From Alphaproteobacteria bacterium MarineAlpha11_Bin1 (lineage in GTDB: Bacteria; Pseudomonadota; Alphaproteobacteria; MPNO01; UBA830), in contig PTJZ01000009.1 in assembly GCA_002937455.1 (NCBI GenBank), forward strand, positions 62,001 through 126,000: DNA of 64,000 nucleotides, given 5' to 3'. The notes beneath the pieces were generated by a model, which saw only the letters and a program-made list of their open reading frames with translations, had not been told where the DNA came from and searched no databases. Of this stretch, positions 56,513 through 64,000 are shown one piece after another; position 1 is the stretch's first letter, and every line of letters begins with the position of its first letter. The translations under genes and the position numbers were made by a program.

Positions 56513-56668
56513 CGAGTTTCTCTGAGCCTCTTAAGAAATTATTTTTATAAAATACATTAAGCTGTAGTTTACAGAGTCTTGGCGATATTTGTTTGCGAAT
56601 ATTCCATTCGATTCGAGGTTTTTAGTAAGTTATTCTAATATACTAGGAATTATAAGGATATTATTACA

Positions 56669-57127
56669 TTGGACGCAATAGATAAGAAAATTTTAGGCAT
56701 CCTTCAATCAGATACGACCCCATCGGTGGCTGAAATAGCTAAGAAGGTCGGTTTATCAACAACGCCATGTTGGCGTCGGATACAAAAGCTTGAAGAGAAG
56801 GGCATAATCCGCTCGAGGGTAGCACTCCTCGATGCAGAAAAACTAAATGCTGGGGTGACTGTCTTCGTTTCAATCAAAACCGATAAGCACGATGCCGCAT
56901 GGTACCAAGAATTTTCAAACGCCGTTAACGCGTTTCCAGAGGTGGTTGAGTTCTATCGCATGTCCGGAGACATCGATTACCTTCTCCGCGTAGTAGTACC
57001 TGATATCGGGGCTTATGACCGATTTTATCAGCGCCTGATCGAACAAGTGGAACTTTATGACGTTAGTTCTTCATTCTCGATGGAACAGATTAAATACACT
57101 ACCGCGTTGCCTTTGGATTACGCCTGA
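56669..57127 (+). CDS. Lrp/AsnC-family transcriptional regulator
   Basis: A 152-residue regulator with an N-terminal winged helix-turn-helix (DKKILGILQSDTTPSVAEIA and VGLSTTPCWRRIQKLEEKG) and a C-terminal RAM ligand-binding domain (DIDYLLRVVVPDIGAYDRFY). The start is TTG 56669. Lrp-type regulators bind amino acids and often control the divergent gene; here that is the thiol dioxygenase, so a cysteine or related effector is plausible. Overlaps the convergent chaC end by 10 bp. Confidence 0.92.
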   Translation: MDAIDKKILGILQSDTTPSVAEIAKKVGLSTTPCWRRIQKLEEKGIIRSRVALLDAEKLNAGVTVFVSIKTDKHDAAWYQEFSNAVNAFPEVVEFYRMSGDIDYLLRVVVPDIGAYDRFYQRLIEQVELYDVSSSFSMEQIKYTTALPLDYA

Positions 57128-57663
57128 CCGTCCAACCCAGACGCATTAATCAGCGTTGCCAGATCAAACACGTGCGTATCCTTGGCCTTCATATGTCTCA
57201 ACGCACGCGCCAGTTCTAGCACATATTCGGTATTTCTGCCCGACTGGCCGGCGCTTTCGATTACTTGTGCCGCTATTTCAGCCAAGGGTGCATCACCCAA
57301 CCAATTTGGATTTTCGGGCCCGGCGATGTAGACCAAGCTTCGTACACCACCACCGGTCGACTGAGGAAAAGAAATCTGCACCTCATTCATTGAATAGCCT
57401 TCTTTTTCCCGGTAATCGAGATGACCAAATACTCTATCTCGATCCTCTGCACTGATCAGGTAGGCCATTCCCCAACACACTGCGTGTTTGTCTTTGACCA
57501 GTGTAACAACTCGTCCAGGAGCACCCGGAATACCCCGGTGGTCAGTTGAACCCTGCCAGAAACGACGTACCCAGCCATTGAGCGTCGCGTTACGGCGGTC
57601 TACAAATGGAAAATCTGGCCGCCAAACTAGCGAACCATACCCAAATACCCAGACATCAGTCAC
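57118..57663 (-). CDS. Glutathione-specific gamma-glutamylcyclotransferase (ChaC-like)
   Basis: A 181-residue GGCT-fold enzyme that cleaves glutathione to 5-oxoproline and Cys-Gly. The N-terminal VWVFGYGSLVWRPDF and RRFWQGSTDHRGIPGAPGR are ChaC signatures; DYREKEGY carries the catalytic glutamate near residue 100. ATG 57663 overlaps the stop of the upstream VOC gene (ATGA). Confidence 0.9.
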   Translation of the reverse strand: MTDVWVFGYGSLVWRPDFPFVDRRNATLNGWVRRFWQGSTDHRGIPGAPGRVVTLVKDKHAVCWGMAYLISAEDRDRVFGHLDYREKEGYSMNEVQISFPQSTGGGVRSLVYIAGPENPNWLGDAPLAEIAAQVIESAGQSGRNTEYVLELARALRHMKAKDTHVFDLATLINASGLDGQA

Positions 57664-58583
57664 AGTCGCGCAAACGGACGCTGCGTCGGGGTATGAAAGA
57701 CGAAGCTAGCACCCATTCCCGCTTCGGCGTCTACGACCAAGTAGTCTGGCCTTTCCAGAAGCCGAGGAATGCAGTTAGCGGCTAAATAGTCTCGTGTCTT
57801 GGTGATATCGTCACTCATTATTGCGACGGCCGCGATGAATGGTAGGTCTGGAATCTTGACACCAGGAAGTAGGGCACCGCATTTCCCTGATGCGCAGATT
57901 ACGATTTCACCTCGGTTCAAAACTATACGAAAACCGTCTTCGTTCATTTCTGATGTCTTACCGGTAAACCGTTCATAACGTTTGACTGTCTCTAATGGGT
58001 CGTCTGCACATATTAAAATGCCCGACAACATAGCCGCACCGTTGGCGTGGGCGGTAACGGATGGCTGCCAAATTACATCGGGCGTCTCCTGACAAAGAAC
58101 TTGAACGCGCCCCTCCGCCATCGCATCGTTAGGCAAACGGATCACTGAAAACGCTGCCGTACCTTCTCCTCCATCATCCAAGGTCACTGGACGCCGCAGA
58201 GAAACCGGGGGATCTGGTGCAAATCCAGATTCGCTGAGACGCTCGGTCGTTTCTTCCGTATCCTTTACAGTCAATGCAATTAAGTGGATTCCGGTATATC
58301 GTGCTAAGCTAGCATCCATTTGCGCGGTAATCGGTGAATTAATGTTATGAGCCCTAGTAAGGACTTCTAAATATCCGCGCCGGATCATTCCGCATCGGTT
58401 TGCTGTACCTGATGGCACATGGCTACCATCCGGCAGTTCATTCATATGGACAGTAAGGGGCGTCAATGGGAAACCGAGCGCTTCAAAAATGGGGGCAGCA
58501 GCCTCCATCTCCGGTACGAACCAACCTACGTGGTCGAGAAAGATTTCGTCTGCGCCCGGGATTTGAGGATATTTATCTATCAT
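57660..58583 (-). CDS. VOC-family protein with glyoxalase-like domains
   Basis: A 307-residue protein with glyoxalase-like fold: IFLDHVGWFVPEMEAAAPIF at the N-terminus, TGIHLIALTVKDTEETTERL in the middle and a third module-like region toward the end. Typical metal ligands are not clearly complete, so the activity is uncertain. Coupled to chaC by ATGA overlap, which suggests a role in glutathione or aldehyde metabolism (inference). Confidence 0.72.
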   Translation of the reverse strand: MIDKYPQIPGADEIFLDHVGWFVPEMEAAAPIFEALGFPLTPLTVHMNELPDGSHVPSGTANRCGMIRRGYLEVLTRAHNINSPITAQMDASLARYTGIHLIALTVKDTEETTERLSESGFAPDPPVSLRRPVTLDDGGEGTAAFSVIRLPNDAMAEGRVQVLCQETPDVIWQPSVTAHANGAAMLSGILICADDPLETVKRYERFTGKTSEMNEDGFRIVLNRGEIVICASGKCGALLPGVKIPDLPFIAAVAIMSDDITKTRDYLAANCIPRLLERPDYLVVDAEAGMGASFVFHTPTQRPFARL

Positions 58584-58831
58584 GCGGTAATTATAACGTT
58601 TGCCGGATCTATTGTCGTCAAAACATCTACCCCACCAAACAAATTAGCCATCTTTGATTCTCCGTAGACATAGCGGGCAAGCTCGAGATACATGCCAACC
58701 GAAATATGCGACTATGGTATGGAAAACAGTCTAGTTTCACTCGATCCTTGCATAATCGGTTAGGCGTGTTCATCCTAAGTCATACTGGTTCCGACGAAAT
58801 GGGACCGTATAACGTATGGGAGAAGAATTAT

Positions 58832-59851
58832 ATGAAACGATTGATTTTCGCCGGACTTGCGGCGGCCGCAGCGGTTTTAGTTGCGGTACCTACCAGTGCG
58901 ATGGACTATTCCGGTAAAACGATCACCGTTATTTTCGGATACGGCACAGGTGGGACCTACGGAAAAACGACGCTACTTCTCACACGACATCTCGGAAAAT
59001 TCATCCCCGGAAACCCGACGCTGATTGCCAAATCAATGCCGGGTGCCGGTGGGCTAAAGTCAGCGAACTATGCATACAACGCTATGCCAAAAAACGGCCT
59101 TTATCTACTAATGCCGCCAGATATGTCACTTGTCTCCCAGGTATTGCGGCCAAAGAAGGTCAAGTACGATGCTAAGAATTTCACTTGGCTCGGCCGCGTC
59201 TTTGGCTCGAATAACCTCATCGCAATCCGGCGGGATACGAAAGTTCTCACCTTCGATATGGCGAAGAAAAGCGAAGTAATCATGGGATCGACGGGCAAAG
59301 GTTCGCCAACATTCATCATTCCGTCGCTCGCAAATGGCCTTCTAGGTACAAAATTTAAGATCGTCTCTGGCTATAAAGGCTCCGCGCGGACACGTCAGGC
59401 GATGGAGCAAGGGGAGGTAAGGGGCGTATCCCTAGCTTGGGCCGCTTGGAAGAATGGTCATCCGCAATGGTTCCGGGGAGACAATTCATTTGCGGTTCCG
59501 ATCCTGCAGAGTGGCTTTAAACGTGATCCAGATCTCCCCAACACACCTTTGATTTCGGAACTCGTTAAAGATCCTAATGCAAAAGCGGCGGCTGACCTTA
59601 TCGCAACCTCGAGCTTGATCGGCCGCGGTCTCGCATTGCCACCCGGGACTCCCAAGAAACTCGTTCCGATTCTACGGGAGGCCTTCTGGAAAGCCGTAAA
59701 CTCACCCGGGTTCATAGAAGACGCTAAGAAATCCAAGTTGCCCCTATCACCGCTAAAGGGAGCAGAAATCCAGAAAACCGTAAACGAGATCCTCGGTATG
59801 TCGCCGACAGCTGTTAAAGCAGCCCACACCGCAATCTTCGGGAAGAAATAA
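58832..59851 (+). CDS. Tripartite tricarboxylate transporter (TctC/Bug) substrate-binding protein
   Basis: A 339-residue periplasmic binding protein. The signal peptide is KRLIFAGLAAAAAVLVAVPT followed by SAMDYSG. SMPGAGGLKSANYAYNAMPK near residue 70 and ITVIFGYGTGGTYGK near 35 are TctC/Bug motifs. ATG 58832 has GGGAG upstream; a longer frame from 58706 would bury the signal peptide. No TctA/TctB membrane genes are nearby, so it is an orphan. A terminator follows. Confidence 0.88.
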   Translation: MKRLIFAGLAAAAAVLVAVPTSAMDYSGKTITVIFGYGTGGTYGKTTLLLTRHLGKFIPGNPTLIAKSMPGAGGLKSANYAYNAMPKNGLYLLMPPDMSLVSQVLRPKKVKYDAKNFTWLGRVFGSNNLIAIRRDTKVLTFDMAKKSEVIMGSTGKGSPTFIIPSLANGLLGTKFKIVSGYKGSARTRQAMEQGEVRGVSLAWAAWKNGHPQWFRGDNSFAVPILQSGFKRDPDLPNTPLISELVKDPNAKAAADLIATSSLIGRGLALPPGTPKKLVPILREAFWKAVNSPGFIEDAKKSKLPLSPLKGAEIQKTVNEILGMSPTAVKAAHTAIFGKK

Positions 59852-59879
59852 CTCGGGTCTATAAATCAACTTCATAGGG

Positions 59880-59904
59880 GGCCGGTAGCAGTGCCGGCCT
59901 TCTT
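59880..59904 (+). terminator. Rho-independent terminator after the TctC-like gene
   Basis: GGCCGG pairs with CCGGCC, extended by two further pairs, around a four-base loop, followed by TTCTT. It ends about 50 bp after the stop codon. Confidence 0.75.
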
Positions 59905-60137
59905 CGTTTACTTCAGAAGATAGACTTACCCACGCAAAGAGGTAAATTGTGGCGACATTTTCATCACCAATTTTGCCTTCTCATATATTACGGAATTAAC
60001 CACCAAGTATTCGGCCCTTGCCAGGCAGGTGGATGGAACATTACGTCACTAGAACGCTTAAACAACATCCGACACTAATGTCTGTTGTATCTAATCGTGG
60101 GCCCAGCGAGAGATTCGCGGACAAGCCTAAGTAAAGA

Positions 60138-61097
60138 TCAGGCCCAGACATCCTCCCAAGACCCCTGAGTAGCAGCCTTGGAATATTCCGTCGCCCGGTT
60201 CTCGAAAAAGTTCGTGTGTTCCATACCGTTCAGCATCTCGTCCATCCACGGCAATGGGTTCTTATCCAGTCTAAAAATCGGCTGCAATCCAAGCTGCGTC
60301 AGCCGCCGGTCAGCGATGTAACGTATATATTGTTTTACCTCTGACCCATTTAGGCCCTCCACACCGCCAAGCTCAAATGCAAGATCGATAAAGGCATCCT
60401 CATGCTCTACCATTTCAGAACAAATAACATAGATCGATCTCTGAAAATCCTCAGTCCAGATCTCCGGATTTTCTGAGACAAACGTCCGGAAGAGCTTAAT
60501 GATCGATTCAGTATGAAGACTTTCGTCGCGTACCGACCAAGAAACGATCTGCCCCATACCCTTCATCTTATTGAAGCGGGGAAAATTCATCAGGATCGCA
60601 AAGCTAGCAAAAAGTTGAAGTCCTTCGGTAAAACCTCCAAAAACCGCGAGTGTGCGCGCTATATTTTCCTTAGTATCGACGTCGAATTTCTGCAGGTAGT
60701 CAAATTTATCCTTCATCTCTTTGTATCGAAGAAACGCTTGGTACTCGGTTTCCGGCATACCGATAGTGTCCAATAGATGAGAATAGGCAGCTATGTGTAT
60801 TGTTTCGATGTTCGAGAACGCCGATAGCATCATCTGAACTTCGGTCGGTTGAAACACTTGCGAGTAGCGCTTCATGTAACAATTATTAACTTCGATGTCA
60901 GATTGGGTGAAGAAGCGGAAGATTTGGGTCTGTAGATTCCGTTCTTCTGCTGACAGTTTATTATGCCAGTCCTTGACGTCATCGGCCAGAGGCACCTCCT
61001 CGGGTAACCAATGCACCCGTTGCTGCGTCAGCCAAGCGTCGTAAGCCCAAGGATACCTAAATGGTTTGTAAACCGGATTGGCTTCTAGTAGCGACAT
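60138..61097 (-). CDS. nrdB: Class I ribonucleotide reductase beta subunit
   Basis: A 319-residue NrdB carrying the dimetal-tyrosyl radical site. Metal ligands appear in QSDIEVNNCY (Asp/Glu), FSNIETIHIAAYSHLL (Glu, His; the Tyr is the likely radical residue), FTEGLQLFASFAIL and DESLHTESIIKLF. The C-terminal tail (THFFENRATEYSKAATQGSW region) contacts NrdA. It is 63 bp downstream of nrdA, so nrdA-nrdB form one unit. Confidence 0.95.
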   Translation of the reverse strand: MSLLEANPVYKPFRYPWAYDAWLTQQRVHWLPEEVPLADDVKDWHNKLSAEERNLQTQIFRFFTQSDIEVNNCYMKRYSQVFQPTEVQMMLSAFSNIETIHIAAYSHLLDTIGMPETEYQAFLRYKEMKDKFDYLQKFDVDTKENIARTLAVFGGFTEGLQLFASFAILMNFPRFNKMKGMGQIVSWSVRDESLHTESIIKLFRTFVSENPEIWTEDFQRSIYVICSEMVEHEDAFIDLAFELGGVEGLNGSEVKQYIRYIADRRLTQLGLQPIFRLDKNPLPWMDEMLNGMEHTNFFENRATEYSKAATQGSWEDVWA

Positions 61098-61160
61098 AGC
61101 GGTATATACTCCCTACCCTTTCCGTCTAGCAGAATCGGGTATTTTACCTAAGCTGCGGAA

Positions 61161-63050
61161 TTACTGGCAGCTCAGGCATTCCTCATAATCGTTTTCGTTT
61201 TCGTTTTCGCCAGCAGCCGCTATGGGCAGGGGTTCCATATTACCATTGGCTGCACCGGCGACGCCGTGGGCTGTTGCGCCGGTGACGGACTCACTAGCAT
61301 GGCTTTCCGCCCGAGCGACCGATCTTGATCTACAGTAGTAAAGAGACTTCACTCCCTTTTCCCAGGCTCGCCAATGAACATCATGGAGCATCTTCTTCTG
61401 CACATCCGCAGGCAAGAACACGTTCAGAGACTGGGATTGACAAATATATTCCGACCTGTCGCCCGCATGGTCGATCAACCAACGCTGGTCTAGTTCAAAG
61501 GCTGTCTTGAAAATGTCTTTTTCATCATCGGACAGGAAGTCCAGGTGCTGGACCGAGCCTTCATTTACGGTAATAGATGACCAAGTATCGTCGGTGTCTT
61601 GGCCTTTTTCAGCCAACAATGCTTTCAAGAACTTATTTCGGACACTAAAAGAGCCGGAAAGGGTCTTGTGTGTATAGGCATTAGCTGCGTTCGGTTCGAT
61701 ACCAGGAGACGATCCTCCGCAAATGATCGAAATCGAGGCAGTCGGAGCGATCGCCATCTTATTTGAGAAGCGCTCCATGATCCCGTACTCCTCAGCATCC
61801 GGACACGGGCCGCGCTCCTCTGCCAACATGACCGAAGCGGCGTCTGCCTGTTCTTTGACCTGCTTGAAGATACGTTTGTTCCATACTTTTGCCATCACGG
61901 ATTCCATCGGCACGCCCTGACTTTGCAGGAACGAATGGTACCCCATCACCCCAAGCCCGACGGACCGTTCACGCATCGCCGAATATCGCGCGCGAGCCAT
62001 AGTATCTGGAGCACGATCAATGAAATCCTGAATGACGTTATCGAGGAAGCGCATTACATCTTCCACAAAGGTTGGGTGATCCTGCCACTCCATGTAGGTT
62101 TCGAGGTTTAGCGACGACAAGCAGCAAACCGCCGTCCTATCCTCCCCATCCTTATCGATCCCAGTTGGCAGCGTGATTTCGCTGCATAGGTTCGACATCT
62201 TGACCTCAAGCCCGGCAAGCTTGTGATGTTCTGGAATCGCTTTATTCACATGGTCAATATAGAGAAGGTAGGGTTCTCCGGTCTCGATACGGGTGGAGAG
62301 CATCCTGATCCAGAGGCTTCGCGCCGATACCTTACGGATGACTGCTTGGTCCTTTGGGCTTTTCAGCCCCCATTCCTCGTCTTTCTCAACTGCACGCATA
62401 AACTCGTCGGTTATAATAATACCGTGATGCAGGTTCAACGCCTTGCGGTTCGGGTCACCGCCGGTGGGGCGGCGCAGCTCAATAAATTCCTCGATTTCCG
62501 GATGGTCGATCCGAATATAAATCGCTGCCGATCCCCGGCGTAGGGATCCCTGCGAAATTGCGAGGGTCAGAGAATCCATCACACGGATAAAGGGGATAAT
62601 GCCAGAAGTTTTGCCGTTGGCACCTACTTTCTCTCCGATCGAGCGCAGGTTTCCCCAGTATGAACCAATCCCGCCGCCAAGTGCGGCGAGCCAAACATTT
62701 TCATTCCAAAGTTCAACAATGCCATCAAGGCTATCATTGGCTTCGTTCAGGAAACAGGAGATGGGAAGACCGCGTTCAGTCCCGCCGTTTGATAACACTG
62801 GAGTGGAGGGCATAAACCAAAGATTTGACATGTAATCATAGATACGCTGGGCGTGGTCCGAATCGTCAGCAAAATGGCACGAAACGCGGGCAAAAAGGTC
62901 TTGGTACTCCTCACCCGGCATGAGATACCGGTCAGTCAGAACAGCCTTCCCAAAATCCGTCAGGTTCGCATCACGATCTCGATCGATTTTTACCGAAATA
63001 CCGTGTTTCGACTGAAAAAGATCATGTTCCGTCTGTACCAGATCAAGCAC
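61161..63050 (-). CDS. nrdA: Class I ribonucleotide reductase alpha subunit
   Basis: A 629-residue catalytic subunit that reduces NDPs. Active-site cysteines are in GLPISCFL near residue 95 and MSNLCSEITLPT near 290; the radical-transfer and CCLSSLNLE region follow, and the C-terminal ECLSCQ shuttles electrons from thioredoxin/glutaredoxin. The start is GTG 63050, preceded by GAGGAGG at 63057-63063 with 6 nt spacing. The open frame reaches 63224, but that part overlaps a palindrome and has no NrdA similarity. No ATP-cone domain is evident. The long leader upstream is structured and carries operator-like palindromes. Confidence 0.93.
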   Translation of the reverse strand: MLDLVQTEHDLFQSKHGISVKIDRDRDANLTDFGKAVLTDRYLMPGEEYQDLFARVSCHFADDSDHAQRIYDYMSNLWFMPSTPVLSNGGTERGLPISCFLNEANDSLDGIVELWNENVWLAALGGGIGSYWGNLRSIGEKVGANGKTSGIIPFIRVMDSLTLAISQGSLRRGSAAIYIRIDHPEIEEFIELRRPTGGDPNRKALNLHHGIIITDEFMRAVEKDEEWGLKSPKDQAVIRKVSARSLWIRMLSTRIETGEPYLLYIDHVNKAIPEHHKLAGLEVKMSNLCSEITLPTGIDKDGEDRTAVCCLSSLNLETYMEWQDHPTFVEDVMRFLDNVIQDFIDRAPDTMARARYSAMRERSVGLGVMGYHSFLQSQGVPMESVMAKVWNKRIFKQVKEQADAASVMLAEERGPCPDAEEYGIMERFSNKMAIAPTASISIICGGSSPGIEPNAANAYTHKTLSGSFSVRNKFLKALLAEKGQDTDDTWSSITVNEGSVQHLDFLSDDEKDIFKTAFELDQRWLIDHAGDRSEYICQSQSLNVFLPADVQKKMLHDVHWRAWEKGVKSLYYCRSRSVARAESHASESVTGATAHGVAGAANGNMEPLPIAAAGENENENDYEECLSCQ

Positions 63051-63056
63051 GCCCAA

Positions 63057-63166
63057 CCTCCTCGTTGTACGACACGTTAGGGGGGGAGTTAGCGTGTCCG
63101 GTGCAAATCCACCCCCTAGGTGATCTACGCCGGTCGGCAGGCTTTTGCTGCTATGTGATCCCGACC
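63057..63166 (-). promoter_or_regulatory. Structured 5' leader of nrdA
   Basis: In nrdA mRNA sense three hairpins follow each other: GGTCGG/CCGACC (63132-63166) with a small inner stem, GGTG/CACC (63100-63113), and GACACG/CGTGTC (63071-63098) with a C-rich loop. The last hairpin ends 8 nt before the GAGGAGG Shine-Dalgarno at 63057-63063. Such stacking could control translation or termination. A partial resemblance to the cobalamin B12 box is not enough to name a riboswitch. Confidence 0.4.
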
Positions 63167-63216
63167 CGAAAGTGGCCGTTTTTCGCTGCTTACGCCTCGC
63201 CCCGCAGCCAGAGTCG

Positions 63217-63240
63217 TTATCCACAATCGACTGTGGATAA
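63217..63240. promoter_or_regulatory. Inverted pair of perfect DnaA boxes upstream of nrdA
   Basis: TTATCCACA at 63217-63225 faces TGTGGATAA at 63232-63240, separated by 6 bp. Both match the DnaA-box consensus exactly. DnaA regulates nrdAB in E. coli. The core also resembles an NrdR box with mismatches, so either protein may bind. Confidence 0.55.
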
Positions 63241-63318
63241 CTCTCCCCGTTGGCCGCGACATCGGAGTGTGCATCAACATCTGGGGTATCGTCAATTAAA
63301 AACGACTAAATGATGAGG

Positions 63319-63340
63319 TATCCACAATATCTTGTGGATA
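63319..63340. promoter_or_regulatory. NrdR-box-like palindrome upstream of nrdA
   Basis: The core CCACAATATCTTGTGG (63322-63337) fits the NrdR-box pattern CACwATATnTwGTG and is a near-perfect palindrome. NrdR is the ATP/dATP-sensing repressor of ribonucleotide reductase genes and often uses two boxes; the other palindrome lies 101 bp closer to the gene. The outer bases also make near-DnaA boxes. Confidence 0.6.
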
Positions 63341-63468
63341 TCCTGTGAGAATGGCAGAATTCAGGACCTATTCGAATCAGGGATCATGGGGACGAAATTA
63401 TTTACGACTGAATTAGGTTAATAATTACACGGTTTCGTCAGAACTTGATTCGCAAACAACACCACCGA

Positions 63469-63939
63469 TCATGTTGATTGCAGATAGTTTTCCAGCGCCG
63501 TAAGCGTTTCCTCTGAAACGTGATGTTCGATACCCTCCGCGTCGGCCCGGGCAATTTCCTCACTTACACCGATGGCAGTAAGGAACTCTACAACAATTTG
63601 GTGACGACGCCGTGATGCCTCTGCGATCCTACGGCCTTCTCGGGTGAGAAATATTGCCCTGTATGGACGTGCTTCGATCCATTCAGCCTCTTTCAAACGC
63701 TGAATCATTCGCGCGACAGTCGGTGTGGTAACGCCTAGACGTTCAGCAATATCGACCGACCTCGCCTCACCAGTGGAGTCTATCAAATCGGCAATCAATT
63801 CGACGTAGTCTTCCATAACCTCTGTCTGGCGAGCAGCACGGACCTGTCGATGGTGATCTGCTTGCTTGTCAGGTTCCGGCAAAACCGGCGCTATCGGTGG
63901 TCGGTCGTCTACGGGATCAATTTTGAGCTTACCGGGCAT
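63469..63939 (-). CDS. mntR: Manganese transport regulator MntR (DtxR family)
   Basis: A 156-residue DtxR-family metalloregulator repressing Mn2+ uptake. The winged helix includes DIAERLGVTTPTVARMIQRL and YRAIFLTREGRRIAE. The dimerisation and metal-binding part has RRRHQIVVEFLTAIGVSEE and DAEGIEHHVSEETL, the EGIEHHVS histidines and acids being metal ligands. A charged N-terminal extension (residues 1-40) is typical of proteobacterial MntR. It lies 418 bp upstream of nrdA on the same strand. Confidence 0.94.
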   Translation of the reverse strand: MPGKLKIDPVDDRPPIAPVLPEPDKQADHHRQVRAARQTEVMEDYVELIADLIDSTGEARSVDIAERLGVTTPTVARMIQRLKEAEWIEARPYRAIFLTREGRRIAEASRRRHQIVVEFLTAIGVSEEIARADAEGIEHHVSEETLTALENYLQST

Positions 63940-64000
63940 GTGGACACTATGCCTGATGGATCCGTAGCTGCCAATGCACGCTATTCTCGAAATATTTACT

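Noticed and set aside
61161..63224. Long 687-codon form of nrdA
   Set aside because: The first 58 codons have no NrdA similarity and run into the DnaA-box palindrome; GTG 63050 has an ideal GAGGAGG.
63071..63240. Calling the nrdA leader a cobalamin riboswitch
   Set aside because: Only a partial B12-box resemblance was seen; the GGGA...GGTG...AATCC core could not be aligned convincingly.
1..64000. tRNA, rRNA, CRISPR arrays, prophage or insertion sequences
   Set aside because: No cloverleaf, rRNA core, repeat-spacer array, transposase or integrase sequence was recognised in the gaps or frames.

Overview
The window looks like chromosome from an alphaproteobacterium of moderate GC content, probably a free-living (possibly marine) Rhodospirillales-like organism. 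The clearest marker is gcrA, a cell-cycle regulator restricted to Alphaproteobacteria, with two GANTC (CcrM-type) sites just upstream. The class I nrdA/nrdB pair and a DtxR-type MntR fit this. No rRNA, tRNA, CRISPR array, transposase or integrase was seen.

Layout. (1) 1-9.7 kb: catabolic genes on both strands: a truncated flavoprotein, a NicC-like aromatic hydroxylase, a quinone oxidoreductase, a lactonase-like hydrolase, two acyl-CoA ligases and an amidase. (2) 9.7-21.4 kb: a long, tightly packed minus-strand operon. In transcription order it is UbiD-type decarboxylase, YghU-type GST, a two-domain AhpD-like protein, luciferase-like monooxygenase, a carboxymuconolactone-decarboxylase-like gene, CobW-type GTPase, two-domain VOC dioxygenase, then the FAD, FeS and Mo subunits of a xanthine-dehydrogenase-family hydroxylase. 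A cupin gene lies inside it on the opposite strand. (3) 21.6-24.6 kb: pntA-pntB transhydrogenase. (4) 25.0-28.8 kb: a second three-subunit Mo hydroxylase with a strong terminator. (5) 28.9-40.4 kb: a surface-polysaccharide cluster with an asparagine-synthase-like gene, seven translationally coupled glycosyltransferases, a Wzy-like polymerase and an ops-like element. (6) 40.8-59.9 kb: mixed housekeeping and metabolic genes (gcrA, DksA-like, cysQ, tsaC, D-2-hydroxyacid dehydrogenase, DmdC-like acyl-CoA dehydrogenase, speD-speE, thiol dioxygenase with Lrp regulator, ChaC, an orphan TctC-type binding protein). (7) 60.1-63.9 kb: nrdB, nrdA and mntR, with palindromic operators and a structured leader before nrdA.

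The most interesting region is the operon in (2). Its AhpD-like gene continues through an in-frame UGA placed exactly as the second active-site residue of the AhpD motif (CxxU instead of CxxC). Residue spacing matches the AhpD catalytic set, and a short perfect hairpin follows 18 nt after the UGA, as expected for a bacterial SECIS. This is very probably a selenoprotein that routine annotation would split in two. Two neighbouring genes are also interrupted: a carboxymuconolactone-decarboxylase-like gene by an in-frame UGA (more likely a nonsense mutation), and the cupin by one extra A in an eight-A run. The operon reads like a pathway for an unidentified aromatic or heteroaromatic acid: hydroxylation by a Mo enzyme and a flavin monooxygenase, extradiol-type cleavage, prFMN decarboxylation, and thiol/selenol and glutathione chemistry. 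The substrate cannot be read from the sequence.
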